Positions 23,542 through 31,571 of a stretch of DNA of 32,747 nt are shown in pieces; the first letter of the stretch is position 1, and every line of letters begins with the position of its first letter. A program made the position numbers and the translations under genes. The notes under the pieces were generated by a model that was not told the DNA's origin, made no database searches, and saw nothing but the letters and a program-made list of their open reading frames with translations. Source of the DNA: Actinomycetota bacterium (GTDB lineage: Bacteria; Armatimonadota; SYMT01); the NCBI GenBank assembly GCA_005805375.1, contig SYMT01000543.1, positions 1 through 32,747 on the forward strand, written 5' to 3'.

Positions 23542-26112
23542 ATGCTTCAAAAAGGCCATGACCTCGGCCCTTATGTAATGGACGAACAGTTAGGCCGGGG
23601 AGCATATGGTATCGTCTGGAAGGCCCACCGGAAGCAGGGCTTGCAGGTACCGGTGGCGATCAAGATTCCGCTGGACGGCGAAGATAGTTCCACCGCCTAT
23701 CAGGCCGAAGCGGATACCTGGCTCCGTGTCACCGGACACCCAAACATCGTACCGGTGTTGGAGGCAGTCCAGTACGGCGAGTTCTTTGTCCTCATCAGCG
23801 AGTTTGTGCAGGGCGGCTCGCTCCGCACCCGTCTACGGGAGGTAACGGGAGGGCGGGTCGCCGCTGAGGAAGCCGTCAAGATTGCGGTCGGCATCGCGCA
23901 GGGCCTGGTGCATCTTCACTCCGCCCGGGTGGTGCATCGGGATCTGAAACCCGAGAATGTGCTGCTCCAGGCCGGAGTCCCGCGCCTCGCAGACTTCGGG
24001 ATTGCGCGCGTTGGAGGCGCCAGCCAGACCGGGCAGGTGGCGGGAACAATCGCCTATATGTCTCCGGAAACATTTCAGGGCAAGGTCTCGACCCAGGCGG
24101 ACCTGTGGGCGGCCGGGATCATCCTCTATGAGATGCTCACGGGGAAGGTGCCGTTCTACTCATCCAACGCGTATGAAGCCATGGATCAAATCCGGCAGGG
24201 TACGATTCCGGCACTGCCGGCTGACATCCCACAGTCGGTGGTCCAGGTAGTGCATCGCGCCCTGGAGCGGGACATCCGCCTGCGGTACGGGAACGCCGGC
24301 GAAATGGTGGAAGATCTGGAGGAAGCGCTTGCAGATCTGCAGACCCGGCCGGTGCGAGGGGCGGACGCACGCGTGTCTCTCACTCTCACCCGCGACCAGG
24401 CAGCCAGGGGGGGCTCATTTCTGCTCGCGGCGCAGGGTCGCCAGATTCCCGTGACGGTGCCGGCGGCGGCGCAGGACGGGACGGTACTCACCCTGGAAGG
24501 AAGGGGCCGCACCGGCCGGGCGGGCGGCCTTCCCGGCAACCTTCTGGTCGAGGTGCAAATCTCCGACGTGCCCCCACCCCCCGAGGACTTGCGGACACAG
24601 GTCCGTATTTCGCCCGACCAGGCACGGATGGGGGGTAGCCTGCGCATTGACGTAGAAGGGAGCTGGGTTACGCTCAACTTGCGACCCGGGACGCACGATG
24701 GGGAGGAAATCGTCGTACCGGGAGCCGGAAGAGCGGCACGACGCGACGGCGTGCCGGGCGACCTGCGGGTGCAGGTCCAGGTGACGGATGCCCCCATTCG
24801 GGGTGACGACGTGTCCGAACGCGCGGTGATCCCCCACGCACTGGCCCGCACCGGAGGAACGCACCCGCTGAACGTCCGAGGACGTACGGTGGAGGCCATG
24901 ATCCCGGCCGGAACCCGCACGGGTGATGTGGTCCGGGTTGCCCGGCTCGGGCAGCCCGGACGGTTCGGCGGTCCGCCCGGCGATCTCCAGCGTGAGATCG
25001 AGGTAGCCGCCGCCGACGGCCCCGCCCCATCCGCGTCGGACCTCTTCTGTGAGCTGAGTCTGACCGAGGCCCAGGCTCGGGCAGGAGGCGAATTTACGGT
25101 CTGGGCCGGCCGCCGCGAATTCACGGTCGCGGTCCCGAGAGGAGTGCAGGATCAGCAGGTGATCCGACTTCCCGGGCGCGGGGAACCGGGGGCGCGCGGC
25201 GGGGAGCCGGGCACGTTAGTGGTGACCGTGAATGTGCAGCAGGCGCCCGCACCAGGCGCCGACTGTTTCGAAACACTCTTCGTGACGCGGGCGCAGGCCC
25301 GCGATGGCGGTACCGTGGGTCTCCCACTCCCGGGTGGCCTCGTACCGGTCCCCGTGCCGCGCGGCGCGCGCACGGGAGCTCAGGTCGTCCTCGAAGGAAA
25401 AGGGGGCGAAGGCGTCCGTGGGGGCCGCCGGGGAGACCTGATCGTCACCCTGAGTGTCGAGGGCGATGAGCGAGCGGCCGGGGTCACCTCGCCGTCCGCC
25501 GGCGCCGGCGGGCCGCCGTTCCTCGAATGGATCCGGTCGCGACCGCACATCGCCATCGGTAGCGGTGTCGCGCTCGTTGCGCTCGTCTCAATTCCATTCC
25601 TCGTTCCCCCCCGGCAAGGCGCAGCAGGCGCAGCAGGCGCCGGCGCAGGCACAGGGGGCGCGACTCCGTGCGCCATCACCAGCACTTCCCTTCCCCAGGC
25701 CAGGATCGGGCAGCCCTATTCGGCACAGGTGACTGCCGACTGCACTCCCTCGAACTGGCAAATCCAGGGACTTCCCGAAGGACTTCAGGCCGACGCCTCG
25801 GGGAAGATCAGCGGTACGCCGAAACGCTCGGGCAAGTCCAGCGTAACCCTCGAAGCAACGGGGCCGGGAAACAAGCCGGTGCCCGGGGTCGGGGTGAGTC
25901 TGGTAGTCGAGACATCGGACGAAGCCCGCAAGGTCCTGATTGAGATCAGCGATCTGTACCGCCGAGTGAAAGCCAATAGTAAGGAAAGTGCATCGTCACG
26001 CCAGCTTGACGAAGCCGTGAAGCTGGCGGAACGTGCGGAGGCGCTGGAACCTCGGTGCCTCAAGCTGGATCCTGGTTTGCAGGATGAGATCAGCGCCGCA
26101 CGCCCGAAGTAG
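23542..26112 (+). CDS. Ser/Thr protein kinase with five DnaJ C-terminal-like repeats, TM helix and Ig-like domain
   Basis: About 856 residues from the ATG at 23542, just before the kinase domain; no strong Shine-Dalgarno is seen. Residues ~11-265 are a Hanks-type kinase with intact motifs: LGRGAYGIVWKA (glycine loop), VAIKIP (Lys), VVHRDLKPENVLL (catalytic loop), LADFGIARVG and YMSPE. From ~274 to 644 come five ~72-residue repeats like the DnaJ/Hsp40 C-terminal domain, each with a form of L-T-x-x-Q-A-R-x-G-G, a central V-P-x-G-x-x-x-G and a terminal G-D-L-x-V-x-V (fifth repeat: FVTRAQARDGGTVGLPLPGG, RRGDLIVTLSV). No J domain or zinc finger is present. A membrane helix follows (HIAIGSGVALVALVSIPFLV, ~670-690), then a small-residue linker, an extracytoplasmic putative-Ig (He_PIG-like) domain (ARIGQPYSAQVTADCTPSNW) and a C-terminal helical segment. 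Confidence 0.9.
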   Translation: MLQKGHDLGPYVMDEQLGRGAYGIVWKAHRKQGLQVPVAIKIPLDGEDSSTAYQAEADTWLRVTGHPNIVPVLEAVQYGEFFVLISEFVQGGSLRTRLREVTGGRVAAEEAVKIAVGIAQGLVHLHSARVVHRDLKPENVLLQAGVPRLADFGIARVGGASQTGQVAGTIAYMSPETFQGKVSTQADLWAAGIILYEMLTGKVPFYSSNAYEAMDQIRQGTIPALPADIPQSVVQVVHRALERDIRLRYGNAGEMVEDLEEALADLQTRPVRGADARVSLTLTRDQAARGGSFLLAAQGRQIPVTVPAAAQDGTVLTLEGRGRTGRAGGLPGNLLVEVQISDVPPPPEDLRTQVRISPDQARMGGSLRIDVEGSWVTLNLRPGTHDGEEIVVPGAGRAARRDGVPGDLRVQVQVTDAPIRGDDVSERAVIPHALARTGGTHPLNVRGRTVEAMIPAGTRTGDVVRVARLGQPGRFGGPPGDLQREIEVAAADGPAPSASDLFCELSLTEAQARAGGEFTVWAGRREFTVAVPRGVQDQQVIRLPGRGEPGARGGEPGTLVVTVNVQQAPAPGADCFETLFVTRAQARDGGTVGLPLPGGLVPVPVPRGARTGAQVVLEGKGGEGVRGGRRGDLIVTLSVEGDERAAGVTSPSAGAGGPPFLEWIRSRPHIAIGSGVALVALVSIPFLVPPRQGAAGAAGAGAGTGGATPCAITSTSLPQARIGQPYSAQVTADCTPSNWQIQGLPEGLQADASGKISGTPKRSGKSSVTLEATGPGNKPVPGVGVSLVVETSDEARKVLIEISDLYRRVKANSKESASSRQLDEAVKLAERAEALEPRCLKLDPGLQDEISAARPK

Positions 26113-26148
26113 CTTCGCGCGGCAACGGCCTGTGACGGAGGTCTGCTC

Positions 26149-27546
26149 ATGGCAAAACAATCGGTTCTCGGGGTCCCATCCGGAACACAACGTCCGAGGT
26201 TCGTCGCCGTCTGGATGAGCGCGGCCCTCGGAGGAGTGATGCTCCTCCAGCTACCCGGCGCCAGCCAGGAAGGGAAGTCGCCGAGTCAGATCCTCCGGGA
26301 GCGACGTGCGAGTCAAAGGCTCCGGGAGCGAGCAGAGGCGGCCCGTAAAGCGGAACAGGCGAAAAAGACGGTGGTACGGACGCCCCGGCCGTCGCAACCC
26401 CGTCCCAACCCGGCTGTTTCGGCACAGCGTCTCGCAGAGCAGCGCGCCGCCGCCAACCGACGAGCGCGGGAGCGCAGACAGCAGGCCCAGGAGCGGCAGG
26501 CGAGACTGGCCAGAGCCAATCCGGGAGCAGTTGTAGTATCTCGGGACCTGGATTGGCGGTCGGCACAGGCCGGCGGCGCTATCCGGGTGGACGTCGGAGG
26601 CAAGCAGTACGGAGTTACATTGCCTGCGGGAGCGTTGGATGAGCTGAAGGTGACCGCGCCGAACCTGATTCCGGCCGCCGCCGGCGGACAGAAACGAGAT
26701 CTGCTCGTGACCTTGAACGTCACGGCGGGCAAAGGCGACCAGTGGAGAAATCCGGTGGATGACGCAGGCCTGCGCTTCGTTCCCGAGGGCCTCGCGCCGG
26801 TGGGGCCGGACAACAACCTGCTTGACTCGCTCGGCGCCGTGCTGAAGGATTGGCCGTCAAGCTGGCTGGAGCAACTGCGCCGGGACATCACCGCGGGGTC
26901 AGCAGCCCCGGCGCGCGACGCGGGTGGGTACTGGATGTACGAGACTGAAGTCACTGTCGCCCAGTTCGAGCGATACTGCAAAGCCGCCAATCAGACACTC
27001 CCCCCGCAGCCGGGAACCGCGGACACCAGCGCGCCGGTCGTAAATGTACCGTTCGTCGCAGCAAAGCAGTACTGTGTGTGGCTCCAGGAGCGCCTTGAAA
27101 AGGAGCACCAGATCCAATGTGAAGTGGTGTTGCCCGCGATCGCGGACTGGCAGTACGCAGCCCTGGGGGGTGCGGCCGGCGGGCTCTTCGTGTGGGGCAA
27201 CGGCCTCCCCGGAGGCAAAGCGGGCAATCTGCCCGATCAGAAAGCCGGCGAGATGCACCCGGATTGGGAAGTGATCGAGAGCTATTCCGACGGATACGCC
27301 GGTCTGGCGCCGGTTCGTACTTCGTCCGAGAACGGGTTTTCGCTCTTCGACCTCGCCGGGAATGCGGCCGAATGGTGCGTGGACCGCGCGGCGAAACCGG
27401 CGACCCGCGGAGGGTCCTGGCGGAACCAGCCCCTCGCCGACTTCCTCATTTTCGCGCCGCCGGCCCCCGACGACGGTGAGGCACGGGATGATGTCGGATT
27501 TCGACCCATTGTTCGAAATCTGCGGGCCGCGGCGGAGAAGAAATAG
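26149..27546 (+). CDS. FGE-sulfatase (SUMF1-like) domain protein with one DnaJ C-terminal-like repeat
   Basis: A 465-residue protein; GGAGG lies 7 bp before the ATG. A hydrophobic segment near residues 23-38 (VWMSAALGGVMLLQLPGA) should anchor or export it. Residues ~45-125 are a charged Arg/Glu/Ala/Gln-rich coiled-coil stretch. Residues ~132-195 (RDLDWRSAQAGGAIRVDVGG ... KRDLLVTLNV) match the DnaJ-C-like repeat of the upstream kinase. The C-terminal ~230 residues are an FGE-sulfatase domain: MYETEVTVAQFERYCKA, VVNVPFVAAKQYCVWLQERL, FSLFDLAGNAAEWCVDRA, RGGSW and DDVGFRPI. The paired Cys that follow the RGGS motif in true formylglycine-generating enzymes are absent, so a binding role is more likely than sulfatase activation. 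It follows the kinase by 36 bp, surely one operon. Confidence 0.87.
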   Translation: MAKQSVLGVPSGTQRPRFVAVWMSAALGGVMLLQLPGASQEGKSPSQILRERRASQRLRERAEAARKAEQAKKTVVRTPRPSQPRPNPAVSAQRLAEQRAAANRRARERRQQAQERQARLARANPGAVVVSRDLDWRSAQAGGAIRVDVGGKQYGVTLPAGALDELKVTAPNLIPAAAGGQKRDLLVTLNVTAGKGDQWRNPVDDAGLRFVPEGLAPVGPDNNLLDSLGAVLKDWPSSWLEQLRRDITAGSAAPARDAGGYWMYETEVTVAQFERYCKAANQTLPPQPGTADTSAPVVNVPFVAAKQYCVWLQERLEKEHQIQCEVVLPAIADWQYAALGGAAGGLFVWGNGLPGGKAGNLPDQKAGEMHPDWEVIESYSDGYAGLAPVRTSSENGFSLFDLAGNAAEWCVDRAAKPATRGGSWRNQPLADFLIFAPPAPDDGEARDDVGFRPIVRNLRAAAEKK

Positions 27547-27620
27547 TCGCTGCGGAAGCAGGAGAGTGGAGTCGCCGCGCACGCGGTCGGCCGGCGCCTC
27601 TGTCGTCCCGCGACGCAACG

Positions 27621-29141
27621 TTAGCGCTGCCCCACCTCGGCAAACGCATCCTTCAGACCGGCGTACAACTTTCGGTACACCGGATAGTAGCTCGCGTACA
27701 CCGCGGCGTCGCCCGGATCCGGGGCACACTGGGCCTTCACCCGGATCGTTTCCCGGCACGCTTCTTCTACGGATGACCAGACCCCGGTCCCGACGCCCGC
27801 CAGCAATGCAACCCCGAACGCCGGCCCCTCGTCCACGTTGACGGTCACATGCGTGCGGCCCGTCACATCCGCCTGAATCTGGCGCCAGAGCGGACTGCGG
27901 GAGCCTCCACCGCTCGCCCGCACCTGACGGATCGGCACCTGCATTTCGTCCAGGATCTCGAACGAATCCCGCAGTCCGTACGCAACTCCCTCCATGACGG
28001 CGCGGGCCATGTATCGGCGGTCACTCCGCAGCGTGAGCCCAAAAAACACGCCGCGCGCATGGGGATCGGGGTACGGGGTGCGCTCGCCCGTGAGGTAGGG
28101 CAGGAAGATCAACCCCTCGCAGCCCGCCGGGGCCTGTGCGGCCTCAGCAGCAATCAACTCGTAGGGGTCAACCCCCATTGCGGCGGCCACATCCTTTTCC
28201 GGCGCCGCCAGCGTGTCCCGATACCAGCGGAGCGAGCCGCCGGCCGAGAGCATCACCCCCATCTGATGCCACTTCCCCCGCACAGCGTGGCAGAAGGTAT
28301 GCAGCCGGAGCTTCGGATCTACCGTGGGTGCGTCCGAGAAGGCGAACACCACGCCGGAGGTGCCCACGGTGGACGAGATGATGCCGCTCTCCACGATACC
28401 GTTCCCCACAGCACCGGCCGCCTGGTCTCCCCCGCCCCCGACGACCGGAGTGCCGGCCTGCAACCCGGTGAGGGCGGCTACTTCTGCGCTGATGTGTGCG
28501 CTCGGAACTTCCGACTCAAAGCACTCCGGCAGCCAGTCCGGGGGGATGCCGATGGCATCAAGGAGTTCCGTGGCCCAGCGGCGCTCGCGGACATGGAACA
28601 TCGCCGTGCCGGACGCATCCGAGACTTCCGTGGCGAACGCGCCGGTCAGCCGGTAGCGGATGTAGTCCTTCGGAAGCAGCACCTTTCGCACCCGGGCATA
28701 GTGTTCAGGTTCCTCGTCGCGGAGCCAGATGACCTTCGGCGCGGTGAAGCCGGTCAGCACCGGGTTGGAGGTGAGTTCCACCACCCGGTCGGCCCCGACT
28801 TCGCCGGTGATCCAGTCGCACTGGGCCGCGGTCCGCTGGTCGCACCAGAGCAGCGCAGGACGGATTACCTGGTTGCCCGCGTCCAGAAAGACGGACCCGT
28901 GCATCTGCCCGGAGAGCCCGATCCCTCGTACGTCGCTGCCGTGGCAGCCCGCCTCACGCAGCGCGCGGCGCACCGTCTCCACCGTCGCCTGCCACCAGTG
29001 CTCCGGCTCCTGCTCCGCCCAGCCGGGCCGCGGCGTGCTCAACCGGTACTCAGCCGTCGCCGCCCCCAGTTTCCTACCGTCGTCTCCGATCAGGAGTGTC
29101 TTCGTCGCCGAAGTGCCGATGTCAATGCCCAGCAGGGCCAT
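27621..29141 (-). CDS. xylB: Xylulokinase (FGGY family)
   Basis: A 506-residue FGGY carbohydrate kinase, phosphorylating D-xylulose to D-xylulose 5-phosphate for the pentose phosphate pathway. Motifs: the phosphate-1 loop LLGIDIGTSATKTLLIGDDG at the N-terminus, GLSGQMHGSVFLD (the MHG motif typical of xylulokinases), WCDQRT, and GGGGDQAAGAVGNG containing the catalytic Asp and adenosine-binding glycines. The C-terminal ATP-binding region has RASGGGSRSPLWRQIQADV. Length is normal. It is the last gene of a four-gene operon; its start overlaps the end of the glycerate kinase gene by 20 nt. It ends 74 bp from the convergent FGE-domain gene. Substrate specificity within FGGY kinases can drift. Confidence 0.92.
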   Translation of the reverse strand: MALLGIDIGTSATKTLLIGDDGRKLGAATAEYRLSTPRPGWAEQEPEHWWQATVETVRRALREAGCHGSDVRGIGLSGQMHGSVFLDAGNQVIRPALLWCDQRTAAQCDWITGEVGADRVVELTSNPVLTGFTAPKVIWLRDEEPEHYARVRKVLLPKDYIRYRLTGAFATEVSDASGTAMFHVRERRWATELLDAIGIPPDWLPECFESEVPSAHISAEVAALTGLQAGTPVVGGGGDQAAGAVGNGIVESGIISSTVGTSGVVFAFSDAPTVDPKLRLHTFCHAVRGKWHQMGVMLSAGGSLRWYRDTLAAPEKDVAAAMGVDPYELIAAEAAQAPAGCEGLIFLPYLTGERTPYPDPHARGVFFGLTLRSDRRYMARAVMEGVAYGLRDSFEILDEMQVPIRQVRASGGGSRSPLWRQIQADVTGRTHVTVNVDEGPAFGVALLAGVGTGVWSSVEEACRETIRVKAQCAPDPGDAAVYASYYPVYRKLYAGLKDAFAEVGQR

Positions 29142-30291
29142 AGCCGTGTCTCCCCTCTCCCCGGCCCGCCAGGAAAATCTCCACCATCCGCCGCGCCGCG
29201 TCTTCCACCAGGCGGGGAGCGTCCGCCATCGCCACTTCCAACGACATCGGCCGGGGCAGAATACACCCCACCCCGGTCAGACCGGCGCTCCGGTAGTCGC
29301 CGAGATCGTCGCCCAGCGAACCCGCGAGCGCCAGCAGTGGGACCCCTTCGCGCTGCACGATCTCGCCCAGCCCGGAGAGGGTCTTGCCGAACGCAACGGT
29401 CTGCCGATCAATCCGACCCTCGCCGGTCAGCACAAGATCGGCGCCGCGAATCGTTTCGGCGAAACCGCTCGTCTCCAGCACCAGCGCGACGCCCCTTTCC
29501 AGACGAGCGCCAAGAAACGCCAGCAAAGCAAACCCCAGCCCGCCGGCCGCTCCCGCACCGGAATGCGCCCGCAGATCCACGCCCAGCGTAGAAGCGGCGA
29601 CATCCGCGAAGCGCGCGAGCGCAGCGTCGAGAACGCGGACGTCCTCCGGATCGGCGCCCTTCTGCGGGCCGTAGATCGCAGAGGCCCCTTCCGGCCCCGT
29701 CAGCGGGTTGGTGACGTCACACGCGGCGACGAGCTCAGCGCCGGTGGGTTTCCGGAACCCGGACAGGTCCAGACGATCCAGTTGGGCCAGTGCGGCGCCC
29801 CCTGGAGGCAGCTCACTCCCGTCGGTCTCGAGAAACCGTACCCCGAGCGCTGTCAGCAGCCCGGCGCCCCCGTCGGGGGTAGCGCTGCCGCCAATGCCGA
29901 TGAGGACGCGGGGCCGACCCGTCGCGAGCGCCGCCCGGAGGAGGGCGCCAGTGCCCCGCGTGTCCGCCCGGCGCGGGTCCCGCCGATCGGGGCTGATGCA
30001 GGAAAGCCCGGACGCCTCGGCCATCTCCACAAAGACGGTCTGCCCATCCCCCAGAATTCCCAGCCGCGCCGTCAAGGGATCTCCGAGCGGACCCGTCGCC
30101 GACACATCGGTGAACGAGCCTCGCGTCGCCGCAACGAGAGCCTCCAGCGTGCCCTCCCCGCCGTCTCCCACCGGCAGTTCCACCACCTCGGCCCCGGGGA
30201 CAGCCGCGCGCACGCCCGCAGCCATCGCGCGGGCGACGGCCGGGGACTTCAGGCTGCCCTTGAAACTGTCGGGCGCAACGATGATCTTCAT
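29122..30291 (-). CDS. Glycerate 2-kinase (GarK/GlxK family)
   Basis: A 389-residue protein of the type-1 glycerate kinase family, which phosphorylates D-glycerate (usually to 2-phosphoglycerate) and feeds glyoxylate, glucarate or sugar-acid breakdown into glycolysis. The N-terminus MKIIVAPDSFKGSLKSPAVA and the following PVGDGGEGTLEALVAAT are family signatures. GIGGSATPDGGAGLLTALGV and TNPLTGPEGASAIYGPQKGA are the nucleotide/substrate-binding segments, with DLVLTGEGRIDRQT near the C-terminus. Length is usual for the family. The ATG overlaps the upstream CPBP stop in an ATGA arrangement and its own 3' end overlaps xylB by 20 nt. The motifs are intact, so activity is expected. I leave the symbol blank because glxK and garK cannot be told apart here. 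Confidence 0.92.
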   Translation of the reverse strand: MKIIVAPDSFKGSLKSPAVARAMAAGVRAAVPGAEVVELPVGDGGEGTLEALVAATRGSFTDVSATGPLGDPLTARLGILGDGQTVFVEMAEASGLSCISPDRRDPRRADTRGTGALLRAALATGRPRVLIGIGGSATPDGGAGLLTALGVRFLETDGSELPPGGAALAQLDRLDLSGFRKPTGAELVAACDVTNPLTGPEGASAIYGPQKGADPEDVRVLDAALARFADVAASTLGVDLRAHSGAGAAGGLGFALLAFLGARLERGVALVLETSGFAETIRGADLVLTGEGRIDRQTVAFGKTLSGLGEIVQREGVPLLALAGSLGDDLGDYRSAGLTGVGCILPRPMSLEVAMADAPRLVEDAARRMVEIFLAGRGEGRHGYGPAGH

Positions 30292-31571
30292 TTCGCCAGC
30301 ACCTCCATCATGACCAGGATGAAGTCATACAGGCCGTGCACCAGGCAGCAAACGGTCGTATTCGTTCGCTGCCGCAGCACTCCCAGCGCCAGACCGATGA
30401 GAAATACGGCGATGAGGCCATCAAATCCGTACTGGAGGGCGTGAATCGCGGCAAAGAGGAGGTTCGACAGGCCCAGCCCGAGGCGGGGCTGCAGCGCACC
30501 GCGAAACACCATCTCTTCGCCGACCCCCGCGGTGATCCCGATGAGCGCCGCGCCCGCCGGCGTCAGCAGCGGCTCCAGCAGCTTGCCGAACGCCTCGGTA
30601 TCAGTTCTCGGAATATGGAGCGCATGAAAGACGTGCCCCAGGGCCCAGTCGAGCGGGATGGACGCGCCCGCCAGGAGGATGGCGACCAGCACTCCGCCGG
30701 CTACCTGACGCCGGTTCGGAACCAGCAATCCGAGACGCATCAGCGCCTCGGGAAGGTTTCTCCGGGTCGGGAAGCCCGCACCGGCGAGCGCCACAGCTCC
30801 CGACCAGCAGAGCGCAAACACAATGGTCCCCAGCCCCAGTTCCTCCGGGGGAGCCAGCGCGATCATCCGGAGCAGGGCGGGCTTGCCTTCCGTCACCAGC
30901 AGTTGCCCGATGCTCCAGAACGCACTGATGCCGACCAGACTGAGCGCGGCTGCGTGGACGAAGCTGTCCGGGTTGATGGGCAGGCGCCGTGCCACCCGCG
31001 CGCGCACCGCCGGCAGGAACAGAATGACCGCCAGCGCGGTAGTCAGGATCCCGAGGAACGCAAACTCCACGCAGTTCGCCCAGAGCAAACCCATGTTCAT
31101 GTCCGGCGTTGTGGAGCCGGCGCGAGGGATGGCGGCAGCGCAAAATGCCAGCCCGACGGATGCCCCAACCAGCAGGACCTGCCCGAAGAGGAAGTACGCG
31201 GCGAGCAGCACTCCCCGTGCCCAGTACCGGCGCTCACCCGCGTGTGCCAGAAGGGCGAACACGATGAAGGGCAGATCCTGCACGCCCGCCAACCAGAAAT
31301 CTCCCAGCGACCGGACGCCGCGAAATCCGCAGGCGGTGGTGATCAGGAACAACAGACCGAACACACCCCACAAACCCCACGGGTAATGTGGCGACGGAAG
31401 CACCGGACCCGGGCCGACCGCCAAGCCGGGCTGCACACCCACCGCGTCCCGAGGCGGAGTGTCCAACGCAGGTTCCGGGTCCCTCTGTTCACCCTCAAGC
31501 AGAGGGATGGCGGTCTCGTCCGGCGGGGACTCGATCTCGGCGGCAGCCTCTCCCGATACCGGATCGCTCAC
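30288..31571 (-). CDS. CPBP family intramembrane metalloprotease (CAAX protease/Abi-like)
   Basis: About 427 residues from a GTG at 31571 that overlaps the upstream dehydrogenase stop as GTGA; the track start at 31775 lies inside that gene. A proline/acid-rich cytosolic N-terminus of ~65 residues leads into multiple membrane helices (for example WGLWGVFGLLFLITTACGF, FIVFALLAH, FLGILTTALAVILFLPAV). The C-terminal helices carry the three CPBP motifs: GVGEEMVFRGALQPRLG (E-E-x-x-x-R), LLFAAIHALQYG (F-x-x-x-H) and TVCCLVHGLYDF (H-x-x-x-D), so the glutamate and histidine metal ligands are intact. These proteases do CAAX processing in eukaryotes and varied bacteriocin-immunity or signalling roles in bacteria; the substrate here is unknown. 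Its place between carbohydrate genes is unexplained. Confidence 0.88.
   Translation of the reverse strand: MSDPVSGEAAAEIESPPDETAIPLLEGEQRDPEPALDTPPRDAVGVQPGLAVGPGPVLPSPHYPWGLWGVFGLLFLITTACGFRGVRSLGDFWLAGVQDLPFIVFALLAHAGERRYWARGVLLAAYFLFGQVLLVGASVGLAFCAAAIPRAGSTTPDMNMGLLWANCVEFAFLGILTTALAVILFLPAVRARVARRLPINPDSFVHAAALSLVGISAFWSIGQLLVTEGKPALLRMIALAPPEELGLGTIVFALCWSGAVALAGAGFPTRRNLPEALMRLGLLVPNRRQVAGGVLVAILLAGASIPLDWALGHVFHALHIPRTDTEAFGKLLEPLLTPAGAALIGITAGVGEEMVFRGALQPRLGLGLSNLLFAAIHALQYGFDGLIAVFLIGLALGVLRQRTNTTVCCLVHGLYDFILVMMEVLAK

Noticed and set aside
25618-25668. GCAGGCGCA-type microsatellite in the kinase gene
   Set aside because: It only encodes an Ala/Gly linker after the membrane helix, a normal feature of such proteins.
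27849-29591. 580-codon plus-strand ORF opposite xylB and the glycerate kinase gene
   Set aside because: It spans two well-supported overlapping genes on the other strand and has no recognisable fold.
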